IMG/VR virus record: IMGVR_UViG_3300011128_000204
Location: 1 to 50,135 of that record
Source: a virus
DNA length: 50,135 nt
Strand: one strand, 5' to 3'
The notes under the pieces are model-generated. The model searched no databases. It saw only the letters and a list, made by a program, of their open reading frames with translations, and was not told the origin of the DNA. Made by a program: the position numbers and the translations under genes. Below, in pieces: positions 9,501 through 16,993 of this stretch. How positions within the stretch are numbered: the first letter of the stretch is position 1; each line of letters begins with the position of its first letter.

Positions 9501-10629
9501 CACCAACCCTTATGACTACATTGCCCGTCCAGCAGCGGCTGTGTTTAACGCTGTAAACAACGGAATTGCGAAAGAAGAAGACCTAACAACAATAGCTTTT
9601 AAAGCCAGCTTGGGAGAAGGCGGTGCTGCTAGAGAGTTTTTCTCGCCATTCATGAGCGAGGCGATTGTCACTGAGAAGGCTCTCGACCTGCTTAGAAACA
9701 ACACTACCTTTAATAGGCCAATCTACAATGAAAGCGATACTTTGGGGACAAAGTTTGGCAAAGGCTTTGCTCATCTAGCAGATGGTATTATGCCTGGAGT
9801 TAGTCCAGTAGATATAACAACGGGGTCAGATTCGTTTTTGCCTTTTTCTTTAGATGTTAGAATGAGAGACTTTCCTAGAGCAGTTGCTTCTGCCGCTTTA
9901 GGGGATGAACGCCTTGGCGTAAGCAAGCAGGGCTATAGATTAGATGCAGCCCAAGAATTTACAGAGGCTTTGACGGGCGTTAAAAGCATAAAGCCAAGAG
10001 TTGATAGAGTCCTTTATTATCGCGCTCTTGAGGCTGGAAGAAATGTAAGGGATGCGGCTGGCATATTTAACCAAGTGGCGAAGCAGCGAGGAAGTGTTGA
10101 TGCGGAGGCAACGACTCAAGCATTTATAACGTCAAACGAGCAGCGTTTTAAGTCCTTGCGTGATTTAAACATGGCCATTGAAGATGCCAAAACCCTTGGG
10201 CTTTCTACAAAAGACATTGTTGTTTCTTTAAAAAAAGCAAAGACACCCAATCTTGGGATGGTTATGGCGGGAAAGTTTAATGCATTCTTTCCAAGCAGCG
10301 AAACCATTGCAGAAGCTTTGAGAGGCAATGAAAACAAGCTTGCTAATCCTTTAGACTTTGAATCAATTGGCCAACAATTTGGTGAGTTTCAAGGTAAAGA
10401 TTTCAGACCAGAAGCTGCAGCCGAAGCACAAGCCGCACAACAATCTGCGGCTCAACCCCCTGCACAGGCACAGCCTGCGGCTCCAATGCCCCCAGCACAA
10501 GCTAGCACGCCCCCTGGACCACCTCAAGCAGGCGCTCCTGTACCACCGGCACCGCCTCAGTCACTCTTTGACCGTGGCATAGATGCCTTGAAGCAGGTAG
10601 AGTTAAACAAACTCATGGGCATAGATTAA
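6565..10629 (+). CDS. Large internal virion / DNA-ejection protein (putative)
   Basis: The largest gene of the window, 1354 residues. It opens with MITVRLPDGRSVNVNTDDQD, a short module found at the start of many large phage internal proteins. Next come amphipathic and Gly/Ala-rich stretches (about 50-220), a long mainly helical body, and a Pro/Ala/Gln linker (about 1285-1335) before a short C-terminal helix. No tape-measure repeats and no lysozyme or peptidase motif were seen. Large helical proteins at this place in podovirus genomes are usually injected with the DNA (compare T7 gp16 or P22 gp16/gp20); that role is inferred from size and context. Confidence 0.55.
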   Translation: MITVRLPDGRSVNVNTDDQDAARRTAQKYLNENPLVERGAELAEEDISAVGDVARGLGASVVSAAEGIATLPMELAGSDEENIQTVRDFFNKYKPETQTELGKAVRFIGQFAIPGGAAMKLAKGLGTSGKIGAAIATDIAVTTPDVETLGDFFDAGPTKRIDTSDLAGAELAAANLSNRLRVGAEGAAVVLGVPAIAKLGAKAVGAGADALAGTDFIKAAAQAIKDPNTPFSNVGVRPDLEDPTFLQRNFERLGKVGRKYFSQQGELPDRFTAMYDAIRVSHIAAKNSKARQAVEKMENALSFANKNEGIFNGQNKSEILDTLNNYLFAETTGMKAGVSRDTIRNNAERQLREVDDIIAKNAPKSLFGGKKNLSLFDGAKELRDHIDGLSGSVRSILDDSLLPEESKQALIDTIGNNETFYGMRLYRALDDVNYKPTVEQEALAVDELVKSSAGLDEASKLNSNQAKELLNSMMQSDFNNAAMKPKDVVDPPTLNGVSQGMLKNRRLDTLPAVRDFLGEYTGAKDVVARFKPERIRARDVAEQEAGLRTKMIETVDVMSKHIAKADYYKNLINYNNKLGDRKFIFDSLPPNARVGEYSKIGSESSNPLSEISEGQISRFGPLAGKYIKNEYKAALEGGADIFDLAKGGIPLYSTFLGLKGLSQIAKTVYSPITQIRNATTASFFALANGNVGNSKALANSVSTVFSNLNQRLTGPGKSNATLAERQDYYNDLIDLGVVNTNAKIGEFESLMSDAAEGTGIGSGLGKAMFKKTQGLQNSFAAKLYQASDDVWKTYSYEMELGRLENVFGKNPNASIAVSDPRNFTEFGPVIRASELTEEQLKLAMKREAAEIVKDTVPNYSRVPEYIKRLRQMPFGNFVAFPAEMIRTSGNILGRSIKELASESPEIREIGMRRLMGLTSVNVAIPTSLVKAGTILTGADQEQIDAYKRSMAADWDRNSTLIPVATDKNGKVTDFYNFSYTNPYDYIARPAAAVFNAVNNGIAKEEDLTTIAFKASLGEGGAAREFFSPFMSEAIVTEKALDLLRNNTTFNRPIYNESDTLGTKFGKGFAHLADGIMPGVSPVDITTGSDSFLPFSLDVRMRDFPRAVASAALGDERLGVSKQGYRLDAAQEFTEALTGVKSIKPRVDRVLYYRALEAGRNVRDAAGIFNQVAKQRGSVDAEATTQAFITSNEQRFKSLRDLNMAIEDAKTLGLSTKDIVVSLKKAKTPNLGMVMAGKFNAFFPSSETIAEALRGNENKLANPLDFESIGQQFGEFQGKDFRPEAAAEAQAAQQSAAQPPAQAQPAAPMPPAQASTPPGPPQAGAPVPPAPPQSLFDRGIDALKQVELNKLMGID

Positions 10630-10630
10630 T

Positions 10631-10996
10631 TTGATCCCTCAACGCGCACCGAAAAAGAGTAAGTACTTCGCCAAGAAGACTGAGTACGATGGCATCATGT
10701 TCGACTCAAAGCTTGAGGCGGCACGCTATAAAATACTTAGGCGTTACGAAGATGCCGGTGAGATCTCTGATCTAGAGGTACAGGTAGACTTTCCCTGCAT
10801 AGTCACAGTAGATGGTGAAGACAAAAAGATCTGCTCATACGTTGCAGACTTCCGCTACAAGCGCGATGGTGAGGTGGTGGTAGAGGATACTAAGGGTGTG
10901 ATCACCCAGGTATTCACGCTCAAGAAGAAGCTTGTTGAGGCGCTATACCCAGGGACCAAGATACTGATTGTTAAAGACCCACGCGCTTGGGACTAA
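10631..10996 (+). CDS. DUF1064-type PD-(D/E)XK nuclease
   Basis: 121 residues from a TTG start, chosen because the conserved N-terminus (KYFAKKTEYDGIMFDSKLEA) would be lost from the next ATG. The order FDSKLEAARY, EISDLEVQVDF, ADFRYKRDGEVVVEDTKG matches DUF1064, a phage nuclease family with a restriction-endonuclease fold; the Asp of ADFRY and the Asp-Thr-Lys of VEDTKG fit the PD-(D/E)XK metal site. Phage members are thought to process recombination or replication intermediates. It is the last plus-strand gene of the left block, and its stop codon overlaps that of the convergent nuclease gene. Confidence 0.8.
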   Translation: MIPQRAPKKSKYFAKKTEYDGIMFDSKLEAARYKILRRYEDAGEISDLEVQVDFPCIVTVDGEDKKICSYVADFRYKRDGEVVVEDTKGVITQVFTLKKKLVEALYPGTKILIVKDPRAWD

Positions 10997-12084
10997 AAAC
11001 CAGGCGTGCTCTCATCCATGTTGTCATAGTAGCTCCCTGGAAACTCAGCCCTAATCTTCTCGCCCTCGATCATCATCTGGGTATTGAAGTTAGTCTTAGA
11101 TAGCTCCCGCATCTCTGCGCTACTGTACTCATACTCAGCCCCCTCTGGGCCTTTGCCATTGAAGAACTCCAAGATGCCTGCTCGATAAGCCATGCCATCA
11201 GGCGTGCTTCTCTCAGGCATATGGTCTGCGTTGACCAGTGCGGGTATCCACATATGGTCCTTACAGCCCAGCGGCTGCTCCTCAATTGGTATGGATCTAT
11301 TGCTACGGCTACAGTACCAAACCGCGCCATTGGAGTTAGTAAGTGGCTTCACATGCACACAGTTCCTGCAGTTGACTGACTCAGGTAGCCGCCGACCATA
11401 GTAGATGTCCTTGTACACACTAGGCTCATTCTTCATACGCCAATCTTTCTCTGAGCGGCGAGTGCCAATGTCTGGCCTATCGCTGCAGATGATGCGTTCA
11501 GCTTTCTCTTGAGCACGCTCCCAGATTTGTGGCTTGTAATCGATGATTTCAGAGTATATCTCGCTGTTGTTTTTGTTCATCACTACAGCCATACACTTGG
11601 TCAGACCAAGCGCGCCCATGTAAGCATGGATCTGCACACGATATGAATCGCTCCAGTCCTCGTAGCTTTGTAGCTTAACCAGTTCTTTAAACCGCTTGTC
11701 GTTGGCGCTCTTGACTTCCATGAGAAGAACAACCTCTTCATCAGGGGGTGGCAGTACGCCCTTGAGAAGGCCATCACAGGAGCCTGCGAAGTGACCGCCA
11801 AGGAACGATGCTCTGAACTGATTGCCATCTGCATCATGTGAGGCAATAGATATAATCCCAGTGTCGCGGATGTTATCTACGATCTGGTCCTCGATGCGGT
11901 TGCCCAAGTCAAACAAGCGCAGCATCCTGCCGCCGAATGTAGATGGTAAGCACCAGCGGAATCCCATCCACTGCCGGTACTCATCATCATCCCCTATGCC
12001 GCTGAACCCTAGGTGTCCACGGTTACGGCCTTCCTTTGCGGCAATGGCTTCATCAATCTTTTCAAAAATGGACGCTGATAACAT
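10993..12084 (-). CDS. Cas4/RecB-like PD-(D/E)XK exonuclease
   Basis: 363 residues. The nuclease core is visible: GSCDGLLKGV (Asp ligand), VVLLMEVKSAN (the ExK pair) and a following helix with QIHAYMGALGL (the Q-x(6-8)-Y type motif IV of RecB/Cas4 nucleases). A C-terminal cysteine set, CRNC, WYC and GCKDH, resembles the iron-sulphur or zinc cluster of Cas4-like enzymes. It probably resects DNA ends for phage recombination together with the helicase that overlaps its start by 23 bases. The stop codon (TAG, read from CTA) overlaps the stop of the convergent DUF1064 gene. Confidence 0.8.
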   Translation of the reverse strand: MLSASIFEKIDEAIAAKEGRNRGHLGFSGIGDDDEYRQWMGFRWCLPSTFGGRMLRLFDLGNRIEDQIVDNIRDTGIISIASHDADGNQFRASFLGGHFAGSCDGLLKGVLPPPDEEVVLLMEVKSANDKRFKELVKLQSYEDWSDSYRVQIHAYMGALGLTKCMAVVMNKNNSEIYSEIIDYKPQIWERAQEKAERIICSDRPDIGTRRSEKDWRMKNEPSVYKDIYYGRRLPESVNCRNCVHVKPLTNSNGAVWYCSRSNRSIPIEEQPLGCKDHMWIPALVNADHMPERSTPDGMAYRAGILEFFNGKGPEGAEYEYSSAEMRELSKTNFNTQMMIEGEKIRAEFPGSYYDNMDESTPGF

Positions 12085-13741
12085 TCCAGTATTTCCCCTC
12101 TTTTCTTACGGTTATTTGTTTGATGTGATTCATATTGTTCTGCACGTTTACTTGGTGTACAGCCCAGTCAATGTCTGCAGGGCATTTGTATTGCTTGGTC
12201 AACGCCCTCCACTTCTTCTCAGCCATCATCCCAGCCTTACCCTTCATGCCCAGCATGATAGGCATGTTCTGTGGCCAGTAATCGCCTGGACTTGAGAACA
12301 TGACGTTCAGGTATTCATTACCACTCTTCGATACCTTCTTCTCAGCAGTCACATAGTCAATGTCTTTAATCTTCTCTAGCTTCTCAGCAGGATCTTCCAA
12401 CTCATCTGATAGAACAGAACCTGCGGCTGCTTGCCTAGATGTGGCGGCATCCTTCTCCTCTTGCATCGCGCCTAGTATTAATTGCTGCTCTTTGACCATC
12501 TGCTTAACGCGGTCAGCGCCACACTCAACGCAGGTATATACATCGTTGTCGTTTACCCCTACGCACTCATCGCAGATCCAGATCTTAGGAGTCTTGCTCT
12601 CTTCCTTTTCAGGTGCTGGTGGCTTGGCAGTATCGATACACCCGTGACGCTGCATATTCTCGCCATAGTCCAGTAGCATGCAGTCTTTCTTATCTCCCCA
12701 TGTACGCATACCTCGACCACAGATCTGAACGTACAAGCCAAGCGACTTGGTGGGCCTGAGCAGTGCTATGCAGTCAGTTCGCGGGGCATCCCAGCCTTCA
12801 GTTAGAACAGCTACGTTACATAGTGCGTTGATCTTGCCATCCTCAAAACGCTCAAGGATATCTTCTCGCTCTGCTTGTGGGGTTTCCCCCGTCACTACTG
12901 CCGCATTAATCCCTGCTTGCTGCAGGTACATGCACATCTTGTTCGCGTGATCTACTGTGATACAGAAAAACACACTGCTCAGTCTGCCCTTGCTGTAGGC
13001 TTTGTCGATCCAGTCATTGATGATAGCCAGCATGGTCTGATCTTCCATGGCAAGCTTTGCAATGTCGGACTCGCGGTAGTCACCACCCTTGAACTTGACT
13101 CTGGCGGTAGACGCATCGATCACGGCATCATCTGCTACCTGAAATGCAGACAATCGACACAGATAACCCTGCTTGATCATCTCAGGTATGCCTACCTTGT
13201 ACGCGACACCAGAAAAGAACTGATCATCTAGGCCATAGATAAAGCCTTGGCCCATACGATACGGTGTGGCAGTTACGCCTAGAATTTTAGGCTCAGTCCA
13301 TTGCTCATCATCAAAGTGTTGAAAGATCTTGCGGTAGCGTGTTTTTGGATCTGGCGCAACGTGGTGGGCTTCATCAACAATGATGTAATCGAAGTGACCA
13401 CTAGAACCCAAACGCTTTGGTGTGGCTAAGGTGTCACGGCTGGCGATAACAATACGGGCATCTACTTCAAACTGGTTAAGCCCAGCAGCCACAATGCCTG
13501 ACGGGGCGCATGACCAAACTTTCTTAAGCTTGTCATCTGCCTGTGACACAAGCTCCTGCCGGTGTGCCAAGATTAAAACCCTGCAATCAGGCTCTCGCTC
13601 AAACAACTGCTTGATCAGGTTAGCAAAGACTACAGTCTTGCCAGCGCCTGTAGGGAGAACGATCAGTGGGTGCGTGTCTTGGGTTTTAAACCAGTGCAGC
13701 GCAGCATCAATTGCTTCTTCTTGATAGTATCTTAACTTCAT
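12062..13741 (-). CDS. Superfamily 2 DEAH-box helicase (UvsW/type III restriction-like)
   Basis: 559 residues. Motifs in order: Q-type start LRYYQEEA, Walker A PTGAGKT (30-36), Ia AHRQELVSQ, DEAH (122-125), III GVTATPYR, then the second RecA-like half with TEGWDAPRTD and QICGRGMR (motifs V and VI). A CDEC...CVECG zinc-ribbon-like segment follows. Such enzymes remodel replication forks and recombination joints in phages. I use the ATG that overlaps the upstream stop in TAATG; a start three codons earlier (13,750) is possible. It overlaps the exonuclease gene downstream, suggesting coupled production. Confidence 0.88.
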   Translation of the reverse strand: MKLRYYQEEAIDAALHWFKTQDTHPLIVLPTGAGKTVVFANLIKQLFEREPDCRVLILAHRQELVSQADDKLKKVWSCAPSGIVAAGLNQFEVDARIVIASRDTLATPKRLGSSGHFDYIIVDEAHHVAPDPKTRYRKIFQHFDDEQWTEPKILGVTATPYRMGQGFIYGLDDQFFSGVAYKVGIPEMIKQGYLCRLSAFQVADDAVIDASTARVKFKGGDYRESDIAKLAMEDQTMLAIINDWIDKAYSKGRLSSVFFCITVDHANKMCMYLQQAGINAAVVTGETPQAEREDILERFEDGKINALCNVAVLTEGWDAPRTDCIALLRPTKSLGLYVQICGRGMRTWGDKKDCMLLDYGENMQRHGCIDTAKPPAPEKEESKTPKIWICDECVGVNDNDVYTCVECGADRVKQMVKEQQLILGAMQEEKDAATSRQAAAGSVLSDELEDPAEKLEKIKDIDYVTAEKKVSKSGNEYLNVMFSSPGDYWPQNMPIMLGMKGKAGMMAEKKWRALTKQYKCPADIDWAVHQVNVQNNMNHIKQITVRKEGKYWNVISVHF

Positions 13742-13983
13742 TAGTGACATACCACTGGTTCTAATTGATCTTCAATTTGCTTCAGGGTTGTTAATAAAAA
13801 AGGGCTTAAGAACTCAATGCGCTCATTAGCTATGAGGTAAGTGGCTGCATAGATCATCATGGTTTCTGCAAATACATCTGGATCTAAATCATCCGCAACA
13901 CCTGCCATGTTCTTAATAAGCTCAAGAGCATACTGGTATTCTTCGTTTGCACCAGGCATTTCAATTTCAAATTCTTCATTCAT
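13741..13983 (-). CDS. Small acidic protein, unknown
   Basis: 80 residues, acidic N-terminus (MNEEFEIEMPGANEEY), then a mostly helical hydrophobic part. Start and stop both overlap neighbours (ATGA upstream, TAATG with the helicase), so it is part of the replication operon. No family recognised. Confidence 0.6.
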   Translation of the reverse strand: MNEEFEIEMPGANEEYQYALELIKNMAGVADDLDPDVFAETMMIYAATYLIANERIEFLSPFLLTTLKQIEDQLEPVVCH

Positions 13984-14306
13984 TTTACAATAGCTCCATG
14001 AGTATTAACGCCTTCGGCATACTCTTCACAATTTAAACAATAAAACCCTTCGCCTAGATCGTACTCAAGGTCGGGCTTGTAACAGTCTGTGCAATACAAC
14101 TGCCCCTCATTTAGGTGAGCAAGCGCCTCGCACACTGGGCAAGATTCATGGGTAGACCATCCAGTTGGTGAGTCACAGTCTTCATACTCATCAGACTCCA
14201 TCTCTACATCAGGATGCTTATCACAGAACTCTGCGTCCTTTACGTTCCACGGGGCGCAAGGGTTACTTGCCTCCGACTTTCTTCTGACTTCATCTATGTC
14301 AGTCAT
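13980..14306 (-). CDS. Cysteine-rich zinc-ribbon-like protein
   Basis: 108 residues with many paired cysteines: CPVC, CTDC and CLNC, plus CAPW and FCDKH, enough for at least two zinc sites. Acidic overall. The start is the ATG at 14,306, which has AAGGAG five bases upstream; the longer frame would need a GTG at 14,312. Function unknown; small multi-zinc proteins in replication blocks often bind nucleic acid or protein partners. Confidence 0.65.
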   Translation of the reverse strand: MTDIDEVRRKSEASNPCAPWNVKDAEFCDKHPDVEMESDEYEDCDSPTGWSTHESCPVCEALAHLNEGQLYCTDCYKPDLEYDLGEGFYCLNCEEYAEGVNTHGAIVK

Positions 14307-14308
14307 TA

Positions 14309-14509
14309 TCACTCCTTCTTTGCAAAGCCCTCACTTCTTCTTTGGTAGCAAGATTGACACTTCAAGCGGCCCTTGAACTGAGTAAACTCAGACGCTGGCT
14401 TAAGCTTCCCGCAATTGATGCACGGCCTAGTCTTACCAACCGTTGCATCATCTGGGAGTTGAGTTGGCTTGTTACCTTTAGCAAGCCATTCTTGGTAAGC
14501 GTCATTCAT
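14309..14509 (-). CDS. Small zinc-ribbon protein
   Basis: 66 residues with a single clear four-cysteine ribbon, CINCGK...KCQSCYQRR, where the two CxxC knuckles are 16 residues apart and followed by basic residues. The pattern RPCINCGKLKPASEF resembles small HNH-less zinc-ribbon proteins of phages. The ATG directly follows the stop of the upstream gene. Likely nucleic-acid binding, by motif only. Confidence 0.65.
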   Translation of the reverse strand: MNDAYQEWLAKGNKPTQLPDDATVGKTRPCINCGKLKPASEFTQFKGRLKCQSCYQRRSEGFAKKE

Positions 14510-14938
14510 CTAGCAGTTCACACCATTTTCAGCCATGAAAATCTCCACCCCAATGTGTTCATCAGGGAAAGACTCGTAGGCTTCAGACAAAAGCTTCTGC
14601 AACTTCACCAAGATTTCTATCTTGCTCTGCGTATCCGCTTCGCCGTGGTAGTTAGTAAAAAGGGGTATCCTAGTCAGCAATTGCTTGCTGTCATCATGGT
14701 CATCCCCATGCGTGTAGATCCGCAGACCGTGGTCAGCATATCGGTGCCAAAATAAATTGGCAGGGTGCGAAACCTGAAAGGCATCAGTGCCTTTGGTTAA
14801 CTGCTCAAGCTCTTCGATGCGCTTCTCTGCTGCGCGAAGTTGCTTCACAGTGTTGATGTGATGCTCTTGATCCAAGCTGCGTGACCTGATCTCTTCTTTT
14901 AACTGCTCTGTTACTTCTTTTTTTGTTGGTGCTTTCAT
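14510..14938 (-). CDS. Coiled-coil protein, unknown
   Basis: 142 residues. The N-terminal 50 residues are a charged coiled coil (LKEEIRSRSLDQEHHINTVK then LRAAEKRIEELEQL). The remainder includes LFWHRYADHGLRIYTHGDDHDD, rich in His and Asp, which could bind metal. No recognised family. It is the upstream neighbour of the zinc-ribbon gene, with stop and start abutting. Confidence 0.55.
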   Translation of the reverse strand: MKAPTKKEVTEQLKEEIRSRSLDQEHHINTVKQLRAAEKRIEELEQLTKGTDAFQVSHPANLFWHRYADHGLRIYTHGDDHDDSKQLLTRIPLFTNYHGEADTQSKIEILVKLQKLLSEAYESFPDEHIGVEIFMAENGVNC

Positions 14939-14976
14939 ATCTATCTCTTGTTGCTTTGGTTTTTAATTGATACCGC

Positions 14977-15138
14977 CTAATGGCGTTCATCTTCCATTGA
15001 AGACTCCATCAAGAGTTCTTCTACTGTAGTTGGGTTTAACCTGCCCGACAGCGTCATAGATAAAGTTGCTATCAAAGATATCAACTCATCATTTTCTAAG
15101 TTGTATAGGGCTACCATTTGCTCGGCTGTTAATTTCAT
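14977..15138 (-). CDS. Small protein, 53 residues
   Basis: An uninterrupted 53-codon frame starting MKLTAEQMVALYNLENDELI and ending MEDERH. It begins at the base directly after the stop codon of the gene upstream (TAA then ATG), the arrangement typical of this operon. Mainly helical and acidic, no cysteines. Function unknown. Confidence 0.55.
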   Translation of the reverse strand: MKLTAEQMVALYNLENDELISLIATLSMTLSGRLNPTTVEELLMESSMEDERH

Positions 15139-15306
15139 TTACTTGTGACCTATCTTCTTTGAAGGACGATTGTTTATTTCTTTCCAATGACTACGCAATT
15201 GTTCGTCATAGAAAGTGTCTCTGGACCCGCTTTCGTTTGCAGGTAATGCTTTGCGAAACGATTTGGTGTTTCGCTTAAGTCGTTTCTTTTGTTTATTTGT
15301 TTGCAT
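15139..15306 (-). CDS. Small basic protein, 55 residues
   Basis: A 55-codon frame with one of the best ribosome-binding sites of the region: GGAGG six bases upstream of the ATG at 15,306. The protein is strongly basic at both ends (MQTNKQKKRLKRNTKSFRKA; final RPSKKIGHK). Its stop abuts the ATG of the next gene. Another longer frame overlapping here on the same strand lacks a comparable start and is a shadow. Function unknown; charge suggests RNA or DNA contact. Confidence 0.6.
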   Translation of the reverse strand: MQTNKQKKRLKRNTKSFRKALPANESGSRDTFYDEQLRSHWKEINNRPSKKIGHK

Positions 15307-15320
15307 AATACCTCCTTAAT

Positions 15321-15384
15321 TAGTCCCGTCTTCGGCCACACTGACGGGCAAGTGCTACTAGGAAGTAGGATTCTCCCTTGGCCT
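15321..15384 (-). promoter_or_regulatory. Structured 5' UTR element, copy 1
   Basis: Intergenic stretch just upstream of the 55-residue gene. Read on the minus strand it has AGGCCAAGGG, a variable 19 bases, GCAC, then a hairpin with stem CCCGTC/GACGGG enclosing a 12-base loop that contains GTGTGGCC, then TCTA-like sequence. A close relative lies at 15,629-15,689. The GCAC before the stem and the GGCC at the 5' end could pair with GTGT and GGCC in the loop, a possible pseudoknot. It resembles no riboswitch I can name. Confidence 0.5.
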
Positions 15385-15388
15385 ATTA

Positions 15389-15592
15389 TTAGAAATACCA
15401 AGCGTTTCTATTAAAAAACGCCACGATGCCTTCTTTTGTCGCAGGAAACTCACAAGTATGCTTTTCAATGTCACACCATGATTGATCCTTCACCTTAGCG
15501 ATGTATTCTTTTCGCTCCTTGGCCGTAGCAAAGACCTTTACTTCGTTGTCGCCGCCTTCGTTGTCCATTGCCCGTGCTAAAAATAGCTTCAT
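15389..15592 (-). CDS. Small protein, unknown
   Basis: 67 residues (MKLFLARAMDNEGGDNEVKV...). A good ribosome-binding site, AGGAG, lies eight bases upstream. It is flanked on both sides by the two similar structured intergenic elements, so it may be controlled separately from its neighbours. One or two cysteines, no membrane segment; looks like a small alpha/beta protein. No family recognised. Confidence 0.55.
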   Translation of the reverse strand: MKLFLARAMDNEGGDNEVKVFATAKERKEYIAKVKDQSWCDIEKHTCEFPATKEGIVAFFNRNAWYF

Positions 15593-15628
15593 AAATTTCT
15601 CCTATAAAGGTACGTCTTGCGCCCAAAC

Positions 15629-15689
15629 TAGCCCCGCCTGCGGCCACACGGACGGGAACGTGCAAAAGAGGGGTGTTAACCCTTGGCCT
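15629..15689 (-). promoter_or_regulatory. Structured 5' UTR element, copy 2
   Basis: Second copy of the element seen at 15,321-15,384, located between the DUF669 gene and the 67-residue gene. The 35-base core matches copy 1 at 28 positions. On the minus strand the stem reads CCCGTC/GGCGGG, so one A-U/T pair of copy 1 becomes a G-U wobble here and the helix is kept. AGGCCAAGGG, GCAC and GTGTGGCCG are shared; the 16 bases between are not conserved. Confidence 0.5.
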
Positions 15690-15699
15690 TACTGCTTAG

Positions 15700-16191
15700 T
15701 TAAGACCAGCTTGCAGTCTCTAGGCCAGCGGCTGGTGTAGCCTGTGCCTGTTGTGGCTGCTCAGTCTGAGAGTGTGGTTGTGCAGGGCCAGCGCCAGACT
15801 TGTACCCAGCAATCTTGTTGCTTGGTCCATACTGGCCAGAGCCAGGCTCAACCTTAATGCTTGCAGTGAACTGCTTACCCATCGCAGCGCGCAGCATGTC
15901 AGTGTTCAAAGTCTGTGATACATCCTGCCCAGTGGCTCCAATGAATCCCTTCAGGCGAGACACGCCCACTTGGTTGTTGAGCACGAAGTAATCCCAGATC
16001 TTACGACCTGCATAGCTTGGCCCAACTACATTGAACTCAATCTTGATCATGTCGTTGCCAGCCTTGGACTGCTGCTCTTCGTACATAGCCGCCGACAAAG
16101 TGTAATCACCTGCTGGGAACGGCTCAGAACCACCGCCACCTGTACTTGCTTCGATGTTACTTACATCGATCCCTTGATCTAATAGACCCAT
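15700..16191 (-). CDS. DUF669-like single-strand binding / recombination accessory protein
   Basis: 163 residues. The body FPAGDYTLSAAMYEEQQSKA, GNDMIKIEFNVVGPSYAGRKIWDYF and the later KQFTASIKVEPGSGQYGPSN follow the DUF669 layout, a family found beside phage recombination ATPases and thought to bind single-stranded DNA. The C-terminus is a Gln/Pro/Ala-rich tail, as in many SSB-like proteins. AAGGAG sits well placed before the start. It is directly downstream of the RecA-like ATPase gene, its usual partner. Confidence 0.8.
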   Translation of the reverse strand: MGLLDQGIDVSNIEASTGGGGSEPFPAGDYTLSAAMYEEQQSKAGNDMIKIEFNVVGPSYAGRKIWDYFVLNNQVGVSRLKGFIGATGQDVSQTLNTDMLRAAMGKQFTASIKVEPGSGQYGPSNKIAGYKSGAGPAQPHSQTEQPQQAQATPAAGLETASWS

Positions 16192-16202
16192 AATGCTGCT
16201 CC

Positions 16203-16976
16203 TTAAGCTGCTTCTTCGTTTTTATTTGCAGACAATGCTGCGGTGTAGGAATCCATAAAGGATTGCCATGAGAACTCAATCTTCTGTGGAAGATCTATGC
16301 GAGACTTCGCGTCATATGCTGCTGCGAACTTTGTAAACAAACTGCGGTTACCGTAGCTCACGCCACGCGCCTTCTGATTATCCTTAATTAAGGTGGTTTC
16401 ATAGTTAGCGAACAAATTGAAATCAACCCAGTCCTTTATCAGGGCGTTGACCTTTTTGTTGCAGCGCATCTCCCAGCGATCATAAGGTTCCAACTCTGGA
16501 TCTTTGTACGCCTTAGATGCAACGTGGCTTAACAGAATGATGTTCATGTTCTTCGATGAGTGAGCTACGTTCAGCCCATTCAAAAGATGAACCCATGCAT
16601 TCTCTTCAGCTACATAGAACGCGCCGTACCCCGCCTTGGGATCTGCCGCACTTGACCAGCCATTCTTAGTACACACATATGCTTCGCCCAACTTGGCGGC
16701 AGCATCAGTCGTATCCAAAACAACAGTTTTGTACGGATGGTCTTCAGTCACAAGCGTCTTCACCTGCTCAAGAAGATCTTCCCAAGTGTTAGCTTGGGGG
16801 AACCTTGGCGCATCAATGAAAGACAGACCGTCCTCCGCTTGAATGAAGATCGATTGGTCTGCGTTAGCACCAAACGTACTCTTGCCTATACCATCTGTGC
16901 CTTGGATGTTAATCCGCACTGGGGGTATTGGCCCACCGCTTTCGCGGGTAGTTGTTACCTGCTGAAGTAAAGACAT
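16203..16976 (-). CDS. RecA-like P-loop ATPase of phage recombination (AAA_24/Sak4-like)
   Basis: 257 residues with Walker A GTDGIGKST (26-34), SIFIQAEDGLSFID, a Walker B-like KTVVLDTTDA and a sensor-like MNIILLSHV. This order is typical of AAA_24 phage ATPases related to Sak4 single-strand annealing/recombination proteins. An AAGGAGG ribosome-binding site precedes the ATG by 7 bases. With DUF669, the Cas4-like nuclease and the helicase it forms a plausible phage recombination set. Confidence 0.85.
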   Translation of the reverse strand: MSLLQQVTTTRESGGPIPPVRINIQGTDGIGKSTFGANADQSIFIQAEDGLSFIDAPRFPQANTWEDLLEQVKTLVTEDHPYKTVVLDTTDAAAKLGEAYVCTKNGWSSAADPKAGYGAFYVAEENAWVHLLNGLNVAHSSKNMNIILLSHVASKAYKDPELEPYDRWEMRCNKKVNALIKDWVDFNLFANYETTLIKDNQKARGVSYGNRSLFTKFAAAYDAKSRIDLPQKIEFSWQSFMDSYTAALSANKNEEAA

Positions 16977-16993
16977 ATTAGTCCTCCTTTTTA

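Noticed and set aside
15321-15384. Known riboswitch classes (glutamine/downstream-peptide, SAM, preQ1, ZTP) for the paired elements
   Set aside because: Short resemblances such as GGAAGTAGG occur in one copy only and on the wrong strand; the conserved cores of those classes are missing.
15174-15401. 75-codon minus-strand frame
   Set aside because: It runs through structured element copy 1 and has no ribosome site; the 55-codon frame in another phase has a perfect GGAGG and abuts its neighbour.
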